The notes under the pieces: model-generated
What the model was told of the DNA's origin: nothing
Seen by the model: the letters and a program-made list of their open reading frames with translations, nothing else
Database searches by the model: none
NCBI RefSeq assembly: GCF_036884655.1
Contig: NC_088331.1
Coordinates: forward strand, 20,882,001-20,946,000
Direction: 5' to 3'
DNA: 64,000 nucleotides
DNA from: Musa acuminata AAA Group
Lineage: Eukaryota > Streptophyta > Magnoliopsida > Zingiberales > Musaceae
Translations under genes and position numbers: made by a program
Shown here: in pieces, positions 24,120-35,620 of the stretch
Layout of the letters: each line of letters starts with the position of its first letter
Position numbering within the stretch: the first letter of the stretch is position 1

Positions 24120-24500
24120 TGATAGAACCCTTGTAGATTCTAAACTTGGGGTTGATCTCTTTAGGGGATCGGCCTCCTTAGAACTCTATAGGGGTTCCTC
24201 CCTCCAAGTTGCTGCTCAAAGGCTGCAGAAAAGATTCATCTCTTGCTTATCAAAAGAGGAGGAATATATGGCTATTTATAGGGTTTCTAAACCCTAACTC
24301 CTAATAGGACTCCTACTTCTAACCAACTCATAATTGGACTCTTACTCAAGACTCCTATTCCTGTACAACTCCTAATTATTCTTTAAGAAACAACCACCTT
24401 ACCCTAGCCAGCCTCTTCACCTCTTTAATAGTGGTCGGCTTAGGTAGCTTTTATATGAATGCCCCTCTCTATTAGGACTCTCCTAGCTAGAGTCCTAATA
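24120..24500 (-). repeat. 5' LTR of inverted gypsy fragment B
   Basis: 381 bp. The complement runs TATTAGGACTCTAGC to GGGTTCTATCA, the same LTR family as LTR 1 to 3 with G-to-A and C-to-T changes at its tips. Confidence 0.88.
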
Positions 24501-24700
24501 GTGTGCTCATTTCCATTCAGCTTTTCATTACTGCCATTACTTTCTATGTTAATTGCTAGTTCATTTACTCTAAAGTCAAACACTTTCTGAGATTGGTTTT
24601 CAACGAACGAATATTTTACAAAATCGACATCTTTTTTCGTTGCACTAATTCACCGCCCCCCCCCCCCCCCCTCCTCTTATTGCCGCTCTTGATCCTAACA
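24501..24700 (+). mobile_element. 3' end of a SIRE-like LTR, + orientation
   Basis: 200 bp ending in a run of 15 or more C, then CTCCTCTTAT and GATCCTAACA. It matches the last part of the solo LTR at 14726-15933. The 5' part is missing, but a 5' part in the opposite orientation lies at 21268-21651. Confidence 0.75.
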
Positions 24701-24701
24701 C

Positions 24702-24972
24702 ATGAAACCCTCAAGCTATAACATATACACCTCCTCCTCAAGGTTGCCATTGAGGAATGTGGTTTTTATGTCCATCTATCAGATCTTATAATCATATAAT
24801 AACCAACAAATATGGATGGATTTTATGATAGCTACAGGTGAGAAGATTTCATCATAATCAACACCTTGTCTTTGACGATACCCCTTAGCCACTAATCTTG
24901 CTTTATAGGTCTCTAACTTTCTATCTACTATGATCTTCTTCTTGAAGATCCACTTATAACTGATGGGTACAA
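24702..24972 (-). pseudogene. Ty1/copia reverse-transcriptase fragment
   Basis: The minus strand reads YKWIFKKKIIVDRKLETYKA, then LVAKGYRQRQGVDYDEIFSP, then DYKI and, in another frame, TTFLNGNLEEEVY. These are the first conserved blocks of copia RT, of a lineage different from SIRE element D. It is fused without a gap to the gypsy C leader, which lacks its own LTR and primer site at that point. Confidence 0.8.
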
Positions 24973-24974
24973 TA

Positions 24975-26480
24975 CTCTCAACCATCCAAAGCAATTCCCA
25001 CAATTGCTTAAAAGTTCGTCGTCGAATTCCGCCATCATCTCCACCACCACGGATCATCCTTTGATCTTCCCGTGAATTGCAACAGGTTCTGATTTCCTAT
25101 CTTACTACTGCTGCAATTTAGTTATCCTTATTCGAAAAAAAAAAAAAAGTTCCTATATTGCTGCATAAACTTTTCATCACAAAGTTTTCATCTCTACGAC
25201 GAAAGATACATTGCAGAATTCCAACCGCATAGCACCATCTGTTTGATCTTGTTACTGTGCTTTTTCTACCCAAATTTCTACGAAATTTTTATGACATCTT
25301 TGACACTTCCTAACAGTGGATTTTCCTTTGGTTTTATTGAAAAATTCTCAATATAAACTATTGATCTTTTATGTCCAATTTGCTACACTTGAAAATCTAT
25401 GCTGTAGAAAGTTTCAGCCGCATATTCTTGCCTTAACCCATCTATTTACAATTTTTTTTGAATGAAATTTCTTATACACTTCATAGATCATCTTGGCTTC
25501 CATCTAAGATTGATCTATTGAGAAATTCATCTCAAAAAACGATTTTGTATTGCTGCAAATTTTCGTCGTAGGCCGCTGAAATTTTTCGACGAGAATTCTG
25601 CAATCGCAACTTGCACCAATTTCCTTGCTGTTTTATTGCCGAAATTATCTTGATTAAATTAGACATCCTTGTTGTCATATAAACTGTGATTTTGCTATCA
25701 ATTCCCTCCTCAATTCTCTCAAGTTTTTGGTGAAAATTATGTCGAGAAATCGTTGTTTCTTCGACGATAATTCCACTCTTACAAGACAGCACATACTTGC
25801 TGCAACTTCCACAGATTTCTGTCAAACCTTTGCTATCATCTACCACAGATCCAAAACTTTCATACACAGCCCTAAAACTCTACCAAACCACACCCTCAAA
25901 CTGCACCCAAAACAGCCACAAAACAATCCTAAACCGCAGCCTACATCCACCAATCCACCAACCCTTTCGACCATTACTTCTCTCAACCTATACATGCCTT
26001 TAACCCAACAACAAAAGGGAGATCTTAACATCATAGATTTGAAGGCATATACTATGACATCTAAGGAGGCAATTAATGCTAAATTCGAAGCCTTGTAGGC
26101 GCGAATGGAGGATAAGATTCGGACGCTCTTTACTAAACTCAGATTGGGCCGACCACTAAGCCCGAAGAAATCATATCAAGGAGAGAGCTTAGCCCAATCA
26201 CATCAAGCCCGAAGAGATGACTTCCAAGGGAGGGGAGGCTCTATGACTGACCCCAACTATCCATGCATGAGAGTGGACTTCCCTAGATGGGAAGAAGGAG
26301 ACCTGATTGGTTGGATCTCGCGCGTGGAGCGATATTTTCGGTACCACAAAACCGTGGATGTATCTATGGTGAAAATTGCAGCTATACATTTTGAAGGGGA
26401 TGCTATACAATGGTTTGACTGGTTTGAACATACTTATGGAGTCCTTTTATGGCGACAATTCAAAGAAGGACTGTTGATTC
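24975..26480 (+). pseudogene. Gypsy internal region C, first half (leader and gag N-terminal part)
   Basis: Closely similar to A from its leader onward. The gag ATG is at 25994 ([12 protein letters not shown]); a TAG near 26096 interrupts it, then [43 protein letters not shown]. The frame is cut at 26480 by the SIRE-type copia element D. Confidence 0.85.
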
Positions 26481-27710
26481 TGTTAGGATCGGAGCAACAC
26501 TAAGAGGGGGGGGGGGTGAATTAGTGCAGCGGTAAAGTGTGATAAACTTTTGACGATTTAAACACTTTCGGAAACTTCGTACGATAAAAGTAACGTTTTC
26601 GTTTGAAACCGTTTCGATTGCGTTTTAACTTGAAGAGATAAGTAAGACGGAGACAAAGAAGTAGAGCATTAAAGTGCAAATGGTTTGCAGTAATGTAAAT
26701 GACAATAAGTAATTGCAAACCAGAGATCACGTCGATTTTACAGTGGTTCGGTCAAATGACCTACATCCACTTGCGAGGCCCCTCTTCGATGAGGCTCCCA
26801 CCTTCCACTAGCAAATCTCTTGAAGGGGAAGGGTAAATACCCCTCTTACAACTTTTTACAAGCGGTTCACTCTTTTACAGATTTTCAGCAAGAAAGGAGG
26901 TGAACACTAGCAAATTAAAAACAAGACTAGCAAAGACTTTTCTAAGACGTTTCTCTCAAACAATTGTTGCTCAAAAAGTTATAATCTCAGCTGAGATTTG
27001 AGGGGTATTTATAGGCCTCAAGAGGATTCAAATTTGGGTTCCAAAATTTGAATCTTCTTTGGTTCTCGATGCTGGTGGTGCCACCGCCTGTCAGTGGCGG
27101 TGCCACCGCCTGTCAGTTTCTGACACTGACAATGGACTGGTGGTGCCATCGCCCAGCTCTCGGGTGCTAGGCGGTGCAACCGCCAGACCCTTCGGTTCAC
27201 TTGTTGGGCTTCAAATTTAGCCTAAACGAAGTCTAATTTTGGGCCCAGTTGGGCCCCTAACCAGGATATAGGATTATCTTTTAATCCTACTCCTAATTAT
27301 ATGTGAACTACATAACAAAAAACCATCCTAAGCAAGTTTTCAATCGCGAACGTCGAGTCTTGCTCTGGCGAGCTTTCCGACGAATCTTCTTTCGACGGAC
27401 TCCCAGCAAGCTCTCGAACTTGTGATGACTTTAACGAGTAGCCGAGCCTTCTCGGTGATCTCCGTGAACCTCCGACGATCTCTTCGGCGAACTTCCGAAA
27501 ATTTCGACAGGTTCCCGATTTCTTCTCGGTTGGTTCCGGCAGCATCTTCGATGATTCTTCGGACTCTTAAACGTCCATCGAACTTAACTCCGATATTCTT
27601 GCTTTGTGTTTTCTGGTTATCGTAGTTAATCCTACATACTTAACTCAATAGTATGGATTAGATCAATTAACCCATCAATTGATTTTATCATCAAAATCCG
27701 AGATTCAACA
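26481..27710 (-). repeat. 3' LTR of copia D (complete)
   Basis: 1230 bp; the complement starts TGTTGAATCTCGG and ends CTCCGATCCTAACA. Holds a G-run (C-run on its own strand) after AACACTAAGAG and several GGCGGTGCCACCGCC palindromes (about 27065-27180). A probable TATA region (TATAAATACCCCTC complement) is near 27005. Confidence 0.92.
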
Positions 27711-27725
27711 ATCTCCCCCTTTTTG

Positions 27726-28399
27726 ATGATGACAATTAATTGATGATGGAGTTAAACATAACTCCCCCTATCTATATGCCATATTCTGAGAAGATGAAAA
27801 CACTTGAATTTCATATATTGAATTCAAGCATAAACCGATAAGTTCTAACCGTAGAACTTATCGTTATTCTCATTAAGCAATAGTAAATACAAAACTTTGA
27901 TGAAAATTATTTTCAAGTCGAATGATAAGATACAATTTTTACTACGGCAGGAGATAAAGATTTTCAACATGAATTTCATGATATAAATGTAAGGCATGCT
28001 TTCAATATGATCAATCAATCTTGCGATATTCTCAAAGATTTTGTAAGGTATATAAGACATTCATATCACACAAGTTTTTGCAATTCATATAAGTTATGCT
28101 ATTAAAATGGTACAAGTCATCACTTTTCTCCCCCTTTGTCATCAACAAAAAGGGAATGAGACTTAAAGCATATAATTTGTGATTATAATATCAGGAATTC
28201 AGCACTGATCATACAAAAATTCATCATCCAAGATTAAGTATGCTAAAATATTTACGCAGAGTTCATCTTAAGGAAAAATCAGCATTCATCCAGAAGCATA
28301 TATCCAGAATTTTAAAATTACATGTAAAGAGAAGGTTCAGTTTTCGTTCAAAAGATGACCAGCTTCGAACTTGATATTAAGAGTAACCAGAACAGAATA
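27726..28399 (-). other. Untranslated 3' region of copia D
   Basis: AT-rich sequence between the extra ORF and the polypurine tract; short frames only. SIRE elements normally have a long spacer here. Confidence 0.6.
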
Positions 28400-29526
28400 A
28401 AAAGATACATCAATCCTTAGGCGATAATCCATAATGCTGATACATAACATCTATTTTTTGATTTAGTTGTCGTAGTTCTTTCAAAATTTCAATTTGCTGG
28501 AGTTGAATTTGTTCTTGCTGCGATTTGAGTTGGTCTTGTTGGAATTTGATCTGAGACAGTTCTGCCATAATGAGTCCTTCAGAGGATGAAACAGGAGCTG
28601 AAGGTGCTGTACCAAAAGGACTAGGAGGAGGAGATTCATTGCCCCTAAAAATTAGTGTTTCTGGTTGTTCTACTGATGGAGGAATAAGATCTGTCCTCTT
28701 CTAGGTTGCCTTACCCATATTCCATTGTTAAATGTGCACCTAAGTCTCTTTAGTAGATTTTTATTGATGATGTTATATCTATCACTTTGAATTGTTTCTT
28801 TATCGGGTGGGATGCAAATGTCATAGGCACGAAGAAATCTAGTGATTGACCCCCTATATGGCAACATAATGTCTTTAGCTGTAATATCCTGCATGTGTTG
28901 CCATATTGAATATCCAAAACAGTTATGTTGACCGGTCATAATCCAATACATAGTGTTATCTCTATTAGACTCATTTCATCAAGATGATATTGCTTAGGGA
29001 ATAGTATGCTTGTCATGATATGATGAAGAATCTTAGAGTTAAAAGGTAGTAAGTGTTCGCAACTCTTGGGTATTATTCCGAGGTCCGAGTTTGCAAAAAT
29101 GGTTTCGATAGCTTCGGTGTAAGTTGCTCCTATTATATTAACATCTCATTTTCCTCTAAAATAGCAGCCCCTATCTTTTTCAATGATTCCAATTAGTTCA
29201 CAAATAGAATTATCAGAAATCCTAATTTGTGTTCCTAAAATGTAAGTACTTAGGCTATCGTTATCTACCCATAGGTTTGCATAAAAGAGCCTAACTAACT
29301 TAGGATAAATTGGTTCATCTATTTGTAAGAGAGGTAGGGCCTTTAGATGAGCAAACCACCTAATGGGTTCTAAGTCTCATAGTTCATCGAGATTAACGTG
29401 TTTACCTTTATGGATATATCTTGTTTCAAATTTTGGAAACCTAAGGGCTTCTTCTTTGGATCTAAAAAGATCGTGGTCATATGAATCTCCTTCAATCCTT
29501 TTCCCTTTTGATCTCTTAGGAGCCAT
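28400..29526 (-). pseudogene. Extra (env-like / third) ORF of copia D, decayed
   Basis: The minus strand from ATG 29526-29524 reads MAPKRSKGKRIEGDSYDHDL, later RFPKFETRYIHKGKHVNLDE, YPKLVRLFYANLWV and SICELIGI, with stops between. This is the downstream ORF found between pol and the 3' LTR in SIRE/Maximus-lineage elements; its role is unsettled. It lies in the expected place. Not functional here. Confidence 0.65.
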
Positions 29527-29782
29527 TTTCTAGACAAGATGATAAAAGAAATATGAAATTGTAATGAGTAGGTAAAACAAGAAGAAAGGGAAGGGAAGAT
29601 TTTACCTTATGGAGTGTTTCTTGGATGATGGAGAGCTTGGACCACCAAGAATCCCTCTCCAAGGTTTGTAGAGGTTAGAATGAGGGATTGAGAGAGTTTG
29701 GGAGAGTTGGAGCAAGGCTTCCACGGGTTGGGGGCAGTGTCACCGTCGGCCCTAACCATTTGGGATTTATAGGGTGTCTCGG

Positions 29783-29893
29783 GCGGTGCCATCGCCAAAC
29801 TGAGCGATGCCATCGCCAAACCGAGCGGTGCCATCGCCTGGCGCCCGAGCGCTCAGGCGGTGCTACCGCCGATTCTGGCGGTGCCACCGCTGG
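29783..29893. repeat. Cluster of GGCGGTGCCACCGCC-like palindromes
   Basis: Five imperfect units of (G/A)GCG(G/A)TGCCA(T/C)CGCC within 110 bp, lying between the pol stop and the extra ORF. The same palindrome occurs in the LTRs of this family (15275-15375, 27065-27180, 35255-35325). Confidence 0.85.
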
Positions 29894-30071
29894 CGTGCTG
29901 CGTTTTATTTTATTATTTTTTTTTTGAGGTGTTTGACTCATGATAGGTTAAGATAATGAGTTGTACTTCAGTATATCATCTTGAATCGAAGGAGAATAAT
30001 GAAGTTAAATCCATAAAAGAACGGAAAAGAATGAGATATTTTTTGAAAAATATATTCAAACAAGCTTATTT

Positions 30072-31460
30072 TTAGGGACAATTTAACATGCCTAGTTCCC
30101 TTCTAATGAATTCAAATTGGTCTTCATTTAAGGCTTTTGTAAAAATATCTGTCAATTGATGCTTTGTGTCAATAAATTCTAAAACAACATTATTGTTAAG
30201 GACATGATCGCGTATGAAATGATGCCTAATATCGATATGCTTAGTTCTAGAGTGCTGAATTGGATTTTTGGTAAGACATATGATACTAGTATTATCACAT
30301 TTTATGGGAACATTTTTGAAGTGAATTCCATAGTCTTTTAATGTATTTTTCATCCAAACAACTTGTGCACAGCATGCACTTGCAGCAATGTATTTGGCTT
30401 CCGCCGTAGATAGTGCAACTGAATTTTGTTTCTTGGAAGTCCAAGAAACAAGTGCATGTCCTAAAAATTGGCATGTTCCGGATGTACTTTTTCTATCTAT
30501 CCTGCATCCGCCAAAATCGGCATCTGCATAAGCTATTAAATCAAAATTTTCAGATTTTGGATACCACAGTCCTAGATTTGGAGTTCCTTTAAGATACCTA
30601 AATATTCTTTTAACACTTTTAAGATGAGATAATTTAGGATTTGATTGAAACCTAGCGCAAAGTCCTACACTAAATATAATATCCGGTCTAGTCGCGGTGA
30701 GGTATAGTAGACTACCTATCATTCCCCTATATATTTTTTGATCGAAATTTTTACTATTTTCATTCATATCTAACTTAGTCGCAGTACTCATAGGGGTGTT
30801 TATTGCTTTTGAATTATCCATGTTAAATCATTTTAACAATTCTAATGTATATTTAGATTGGTTAAGAAATATACCATCACTAAGTTGTTTGATTTGTAAT
30901 CCCAAAAAGAAAGTTAATTCACTCATTAAACTCATTTCAAATTCATGACTCATACATTTGGCAAATGATTCACATAGTGATTCATCCGAAGAGCTAAAAA
31001 TAATATCGTCAACATAAATTTACATAATAAGAAAATTATTTTCAAAATATTTAATAAAAATGTAGTATCAACCTTGCCTTTAGTAAAATTATTTAAAATA
31101 AGAAAGGAACTAAGCCTTTCATACCAAGCTCTAGGAGCTTGTTTCAAGCCATAGAGAGCCTTAGTCAATTTGAATATATGGTTAGGAAGAAGAGAATTTT
31201 CAAATCCGGGAGATTGTTCGACATATACTTCTTTGGAAATAAAACCATTCAAGAAAGTATTTTTGACATCCATTTGAAATAGTTTAAAATTATTACTATT
31301 AACATAGGCAAGTAGCATCCTTATGGCTTCTAATCGAGCCACGGGAGCGAAGGTTTCTTCGTAATCGATACATTCTTCTTGGTTGAAACCTTTGGCCACT
31401 AATCTAGCTTTGTTTCTAACCACGATACCATTTTCGTCTTGCTTGTTTCTAAAGACCTAT
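30072..31460 (-). pseudogene. Reverse transcriptase and RNase H of copia D (frameshifted)
   Basis: RT blocks: [56 protein letters not shown]. After a frameshift and a stop, YVDDIIF survives near 31000-31020 (complement), so the catalytic aspartates are present. A TGA separates this from RNase H (30821-30072): YRGMIGSLLYLTATRPDI, YADADFGGC, ALSTAEAKYIA, RTKHIDIRHHFIRDH. The RNase H part is fully open (249 codons) and ends at the normal family terminus. Confidence 0.9.
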
Positions 31461-32730
31461 TTAGTACCAATGACTAAATGGTCACTAGGTCTAGGAATAA
31501 GCTTCCATACCTTATTCCTCTCAAATTGATTCAATTCCTCTTGCATTGCAATAACCCAAAAATCATCTTTTATGGCCTCGTCAATGCATTTAGTTTCGAT
31601 TTGAGAAAGGAAGGCGGCGTTAGCAAAAAAATTCTTGAAAGAGGAACGAGTTTGAACCCCTTTTGATGTATCTCCTATAATTAGCTCCTTTGGATGAGCA
31701 TCTATATACTTCCATTCCTTGGGTAAGGAAATTTCGGAAGAAGGTGCATCAAAGTTACTATTTTGAGGAGGGGGTTCATTTAAATTCAAATTATCAAAAC
31801 CAAGATCATCATCAAAATTATTTTTCTTTAAATTAGAAATTTCATTAAAAACTACATGAATAGACTCTTCTATTACTAAGGTTCTTTTGTTAAAAACCCG
31901 AAAAGCCTTAGAAACGGAAGAGTAACCAAGAAAGATGTCTTCATCGGATTTAGCATCAAATTTTCCTAAGGCATCCCTTTCATTCAAAATAAAGCATTTA
32001 CAACCGAAAACTTTAAAATAGGAAATATTTGGTTTTTGTTATTCCATAATTCATAGGGAGTTTTTGATAAGGATGGTCTTATTAGGACTCTATTCATGAT
32101 GTAGCAAGTCGTATTTACGGCTTCGGCCAAAAAATACATAGGTAAACTATGTTCATTTAACATAGTTCTTGCCATTTTTTGTAGGTTTCTATTTTTTCTT
32201 TCAACTACCCATTTTGTTGGGGATTCCTCGGAGTGGAGAAGTTGTGATTGTATCCATTAACCTCACAAAATTTTTGAAAGTCACGGTTTTGAAATTCACC
32301 ACCGTGATCACTCTGAATTGATGAAATCATGAATCCTTTTTCGTTTTGAGTGAGTTTACAAAATTTAGAGAAACACTTGAAGCAATTACTTTTGTGAGCT
32401 AAGAAATAGGTCCAAGTGTATCTAGTATAGTCATCCACAATTACAAACGCATATTTGCTTCCCCCTAGACTTGTCGTGTCAATTGGTCTAAATAAGTCCA
32501 AATGAATCAATTGTAATAGTCTAGTGGTGCTAATTTGAGTTTTTGGTTTGAAACTAGTTTTTATTTGTTTACCTAGTTGACATGCATCGCATACTTTGTC
32601 CTTAATAAACTTTATATTAGTTTCATGCTTGCATGGCCTAGTCTCCTATGCCAAAGCCAAGCATCATCATTTAAAGCGGAGAAGCCATTTCATTACTTAG
32701 TTCATCAAGGTTGATGGTGTAGACATTATT
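31457..32730 (-). pseudogene. Integrase and connection region of copia D
   Basis: The core reads HLDLFRPIDTTSLGGSKYAF, VDDYTRYTWTYFL and SDHGGEFQN (the second catalytic D and its context). A frameshift follows near 32200, then ARTMLNEHSLPMYFLAEAVN (third catalytic E in the usual WAEAV-like block, here LAEAV). The C-terminal and linker part to 31457 reads DIFLGYSSVSKAFRVFNKRT. Two or more frameshifts. Confidence 0.85.
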
Positions 32731-33423
32731 TTATTTTAATGCAATCATAGTTATGTTATGGTTTGGTTTTTCAATAATATACACATTTGATTCAAATCTA
32801 ACGATATAACCTTTATCACATAATTGACTAACACTCAAGAGATTATGTTTCAATCCATCAACTAGTAAGACACCATCAATAGAAAAATTTAATTTGTTAC
32901 CTATGGTTCCCTTGCCAATGATTTTGCCTTGGTTGTTGTCTCCGAAGGTGACGTACTCTTCTTCTTTGCTAGTGAGCATAGAGAAATGAGATGGATCTCC
33001 AGTCATATGTCTTGAGCATCCACTATCTAGATACCATCTCTTGCTCCTAGCTTGTGATGGTGTATGTTTCTACAAGAAGGGATTAATTTTAGGTACCCAT
33101 TTTCTTTTGGGTGCCTTAAAAACTTGTTCATCATATTGCATAGAATTGATCATGGTTCCTTTAGGAACCCAAATTAGTTTGTTCGGACTAATTTTCTTGA
33201 ATGGACATTTATAAGTTTTATGTCCATATTTGCAACAAAAGTTGCAATTGCTTTGGTGCCGAACATGTAAGACGGGGCCTTTAATGAAGGTGGTTGGATT
33301 TTGGTGAGGACTTCTCACAAATCCGATTCCACTTCTTTTAGGAACGTGACCCTTATTTGTAAGGATCATGTTCAAAGATTTGCTACCAACCTCGAATTTC
33401 TTCAAGGTGTCCTTAAGTAGCAA
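32731..33423 (-). pseudogene. Second zinc knuckle, protease and pre-integrase region of copia D
   Basis: Frame 33423-33070 contains CNFCCKYGHKTYKC, a standard CX2CX4HX4C knuckle. After a single TAG (33067-33069) the same frame continues with WYLDSGCSRHM (protease, catalytic D-S-G), GDNNQGKIIGKGTI and NLLSVSQLCDKGY (GAG-pre-integrase). Two knuckles are typical of the SIRE lineage. Confidence 0.87.
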
Positions 33424-33486
33424 GTTCTCCTTTTGGAGAGATTCTAGATCATGACATTTTATATATGGAGCTAAACTATCATGATA

Positions 33487-34644
33487 TTAAGTTTTTAATT
33501 TATCGATATCACAAGTGAGACTATTATGCTCCTTTTTTAGCAATTTATATTTTCTACTAATTGTCTTACATTCATCAAATAACTCATGGAAAGCATTTAA
33601 CAATTCATGATATGGTAAATCTACATTAATTAAATCCGTTACCTCTTCCCCGATGGCTATTAGGGCGTAATGAGCAACTTGCTCGGTGTTTGACTCCTTT
33701 TCTTCGGACGCGCTTGAATCATCCCACGTTGCCTTGATCGCCTTCTTCTTTGATGTTTTCTTTTTGGCTTGAGGACAATCGTTCTTGTAGTGTTCTGATT
33801 TTTTGCATTCATAGCAAATCACTTGGTCCTTCTTTTGTTCGAATTTATTTTTTGTATTATTTTTAAATTTATTTTTTCTTAAATATTTTTTAAATTTTTG
33901 AGTCAAAAGTGCAATGTCATTGTCACTGTCCTCATCAGTTGATGTTCCTTTCAAGTGGTCTTCTTGTGATTTGAGTGCCATATCCTTCTTGTTCTTTGGA
34001 AGGGGGTTCTTGAGCTCGTCATGAGCTTGACATGTCATTTCGTAGGTCATTAGAGACCCAATGAGTTCTTCAAGAGGGAATGTTTTAAGGTCTTTGGCCT
34101 CTTGAATGGCCGTAACTTTTGGATCCCAACTTTTAGGGAGGGATCTTAAGATTTTAGTTACTAGTTCAAAGTTAGTAAAATCTTTACCAAGAGCTTTGAG
34201 TCCATTGATGACATCCGTAAACCGGGTGTACATGTCTCCGATGGACTCACTTGGTTTCATTCGGAAAAGTTCGTAAGAGTGCACAAGGATGTTGATTTTG
34301 GACTCTTTCACTCGGCTAGTGCCTTCATGAGTGACCTCAAGAGTTCTCCAAATATCAAAAGCCGAATCACAAATTGAAACATGATTAAATTCATTTTTGT
34401 CTTGTGCACAAAACAAGGCATTCATAGCCTTTGCATTTAAGGCAAAAACCTTCTTTTCCGATTCATTCCATTCGCTCATCGGAAGAGAAGATTTTTGAAA
34501 TCCGTTTTCAACAATAGTCCAAAGCTCGAAATCTATGGAAATAAGGAAGATCCTCATACGAGTCTTCCAATAAGTATAATCCGACCCATTAAACAAGGGT
34601 GGACGTGTGATAGAATGACCCTCATGTATGCCGGAGTAAGCCAT
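33487..34644 (-). pseudogene. Gag of copia D (open frame, 385 codons)
   Basis: Starts MAYSGIHEGHSITRPPLFNG, then YTYWKTRMRIFL (UBN2-type copia gag), LPKSWDPKVTAI, and the first knuckle CYECKKSEHYKNDC, where S replaces the usual G. A Lys-rich stretch and a coiled-coil-like C-terminus follow. It is uninterrupted, but the element's pol is not, so it is listed as part of a defective element. Confidence 0.88.
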
Positions 34645-34696
34645 CTCTCTTGGGTATCAAACCAAATATGAGAGTGAGCCTAGCTCTGATATCAAT

Positions 34697-35620
34697 TGTT
34701 AGGATCGGAGCGACACTAAGAGGGGGGGGGTGAATTAGTGCAGCGGTAAAGTGTGATAAACTTTTGACGATTTAAACAATTTTGGAAACTTCGTACGATA
34801 AAAGTAACGTTTTCGTTTGAAACCGTTTGAAAGAAGTAGAGCATTAAAGTGCAAATGGTTTGCAGTAATGTAAATGACAATAAATAATTACAAACCAGAG
34901 ATCACGCCGATTTTATAGTGGTTCGGTCAAATGACCTACATCCACTTGCGAGGCGCCTCTTCGATGAGGCTCCCACCTTCCACTAGCAAATCTCTTGAAG
35001 GGGAAGGGTAGATACCCCTCTTACAACTTTTTACAAGCGGTTCACTCTCTTACAGATTTTCAGCAAGAAAGAAGGAGGTGAACACTAGCAAATTAAAAAC
35101 AAGACTAGCAAAGACTTTTCTAAGATGTTTCTCTCAAACAATTGCTGCTAAAAAAGTTGTAATCTCAGCTGAGATTTGAGGGGTATTTAGAGGCCTCAAG
35201 AGGATTCAAATTTGGGCTCCAAAATTTGAATCTTTTTTGGTTCCCGATGCTGGCGGTGCCACTGCCTGTCTCTCGGGTGCTGGGCGGTGTAACCGCCCAG
35301 TCTGGCGGTGCCACCGCCAGACCCTTCGGTTCACTGGTTGGGCTTCAAATTTAGCCCAAACCAAATCTAATTTTGGGCCCAGTTGGCCCCTAACCAGGAT
35401 ATAGGATTATCTCTTAATCCTAATCCTAATTACAAATGAACTACATAATAAAAAAACATCCTAAGCAAGTTTTCAACCGCGAACGTCGAGTCTTGTTCCG
35501 GTGAGCTTTCCGACGAATCTTCTTCCGACGGACTCCCAGCAAGCTCCCGAACTTGTGATGACTTTAACGAGTAGCCGAGCCTTCTCGGTGATCTCCGTAA
35601 ACCTCCGACGATCTCTTCGG
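34697..35620 (-). repeat. 5' LTR of copia D (truncated)
   Basis: Starts on the + strand TGTTAGGATCGGAGCG, very similar to the left LTR but with a ~49-bp gap near 34830 and fewer palindrome units. It breaks off at CTCTTCGG (35620) and joins gypsy C gag with no extra bases. Confidence 0.9.

Larger units (their letters stand above)
26481..35620 (-). mobile_element. SIRE-type Ty1/copia element D, nearly complete, minus strand
   Basis: LTRs at 26481-27710 and 34697-35620 (the second truncated). The primer site lies inside the 5' LTR (complement of CTCTGATATCAAT at 34684-34696) and the polypurine tract AAAAAGGGGGAGAT is at 27711-27724. Minus-strand order: gag, protease, integrase, RT, RNase H, then an extra ORF and a long 3' untranslated part. 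It sits inside gypsy C gag. About 245 bp of C and about 300 bp of D were lost at the right border, so no target duplication can be read. Frames are mostly readable, making it one of the youngest insertions here. Confidence 0.9.
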
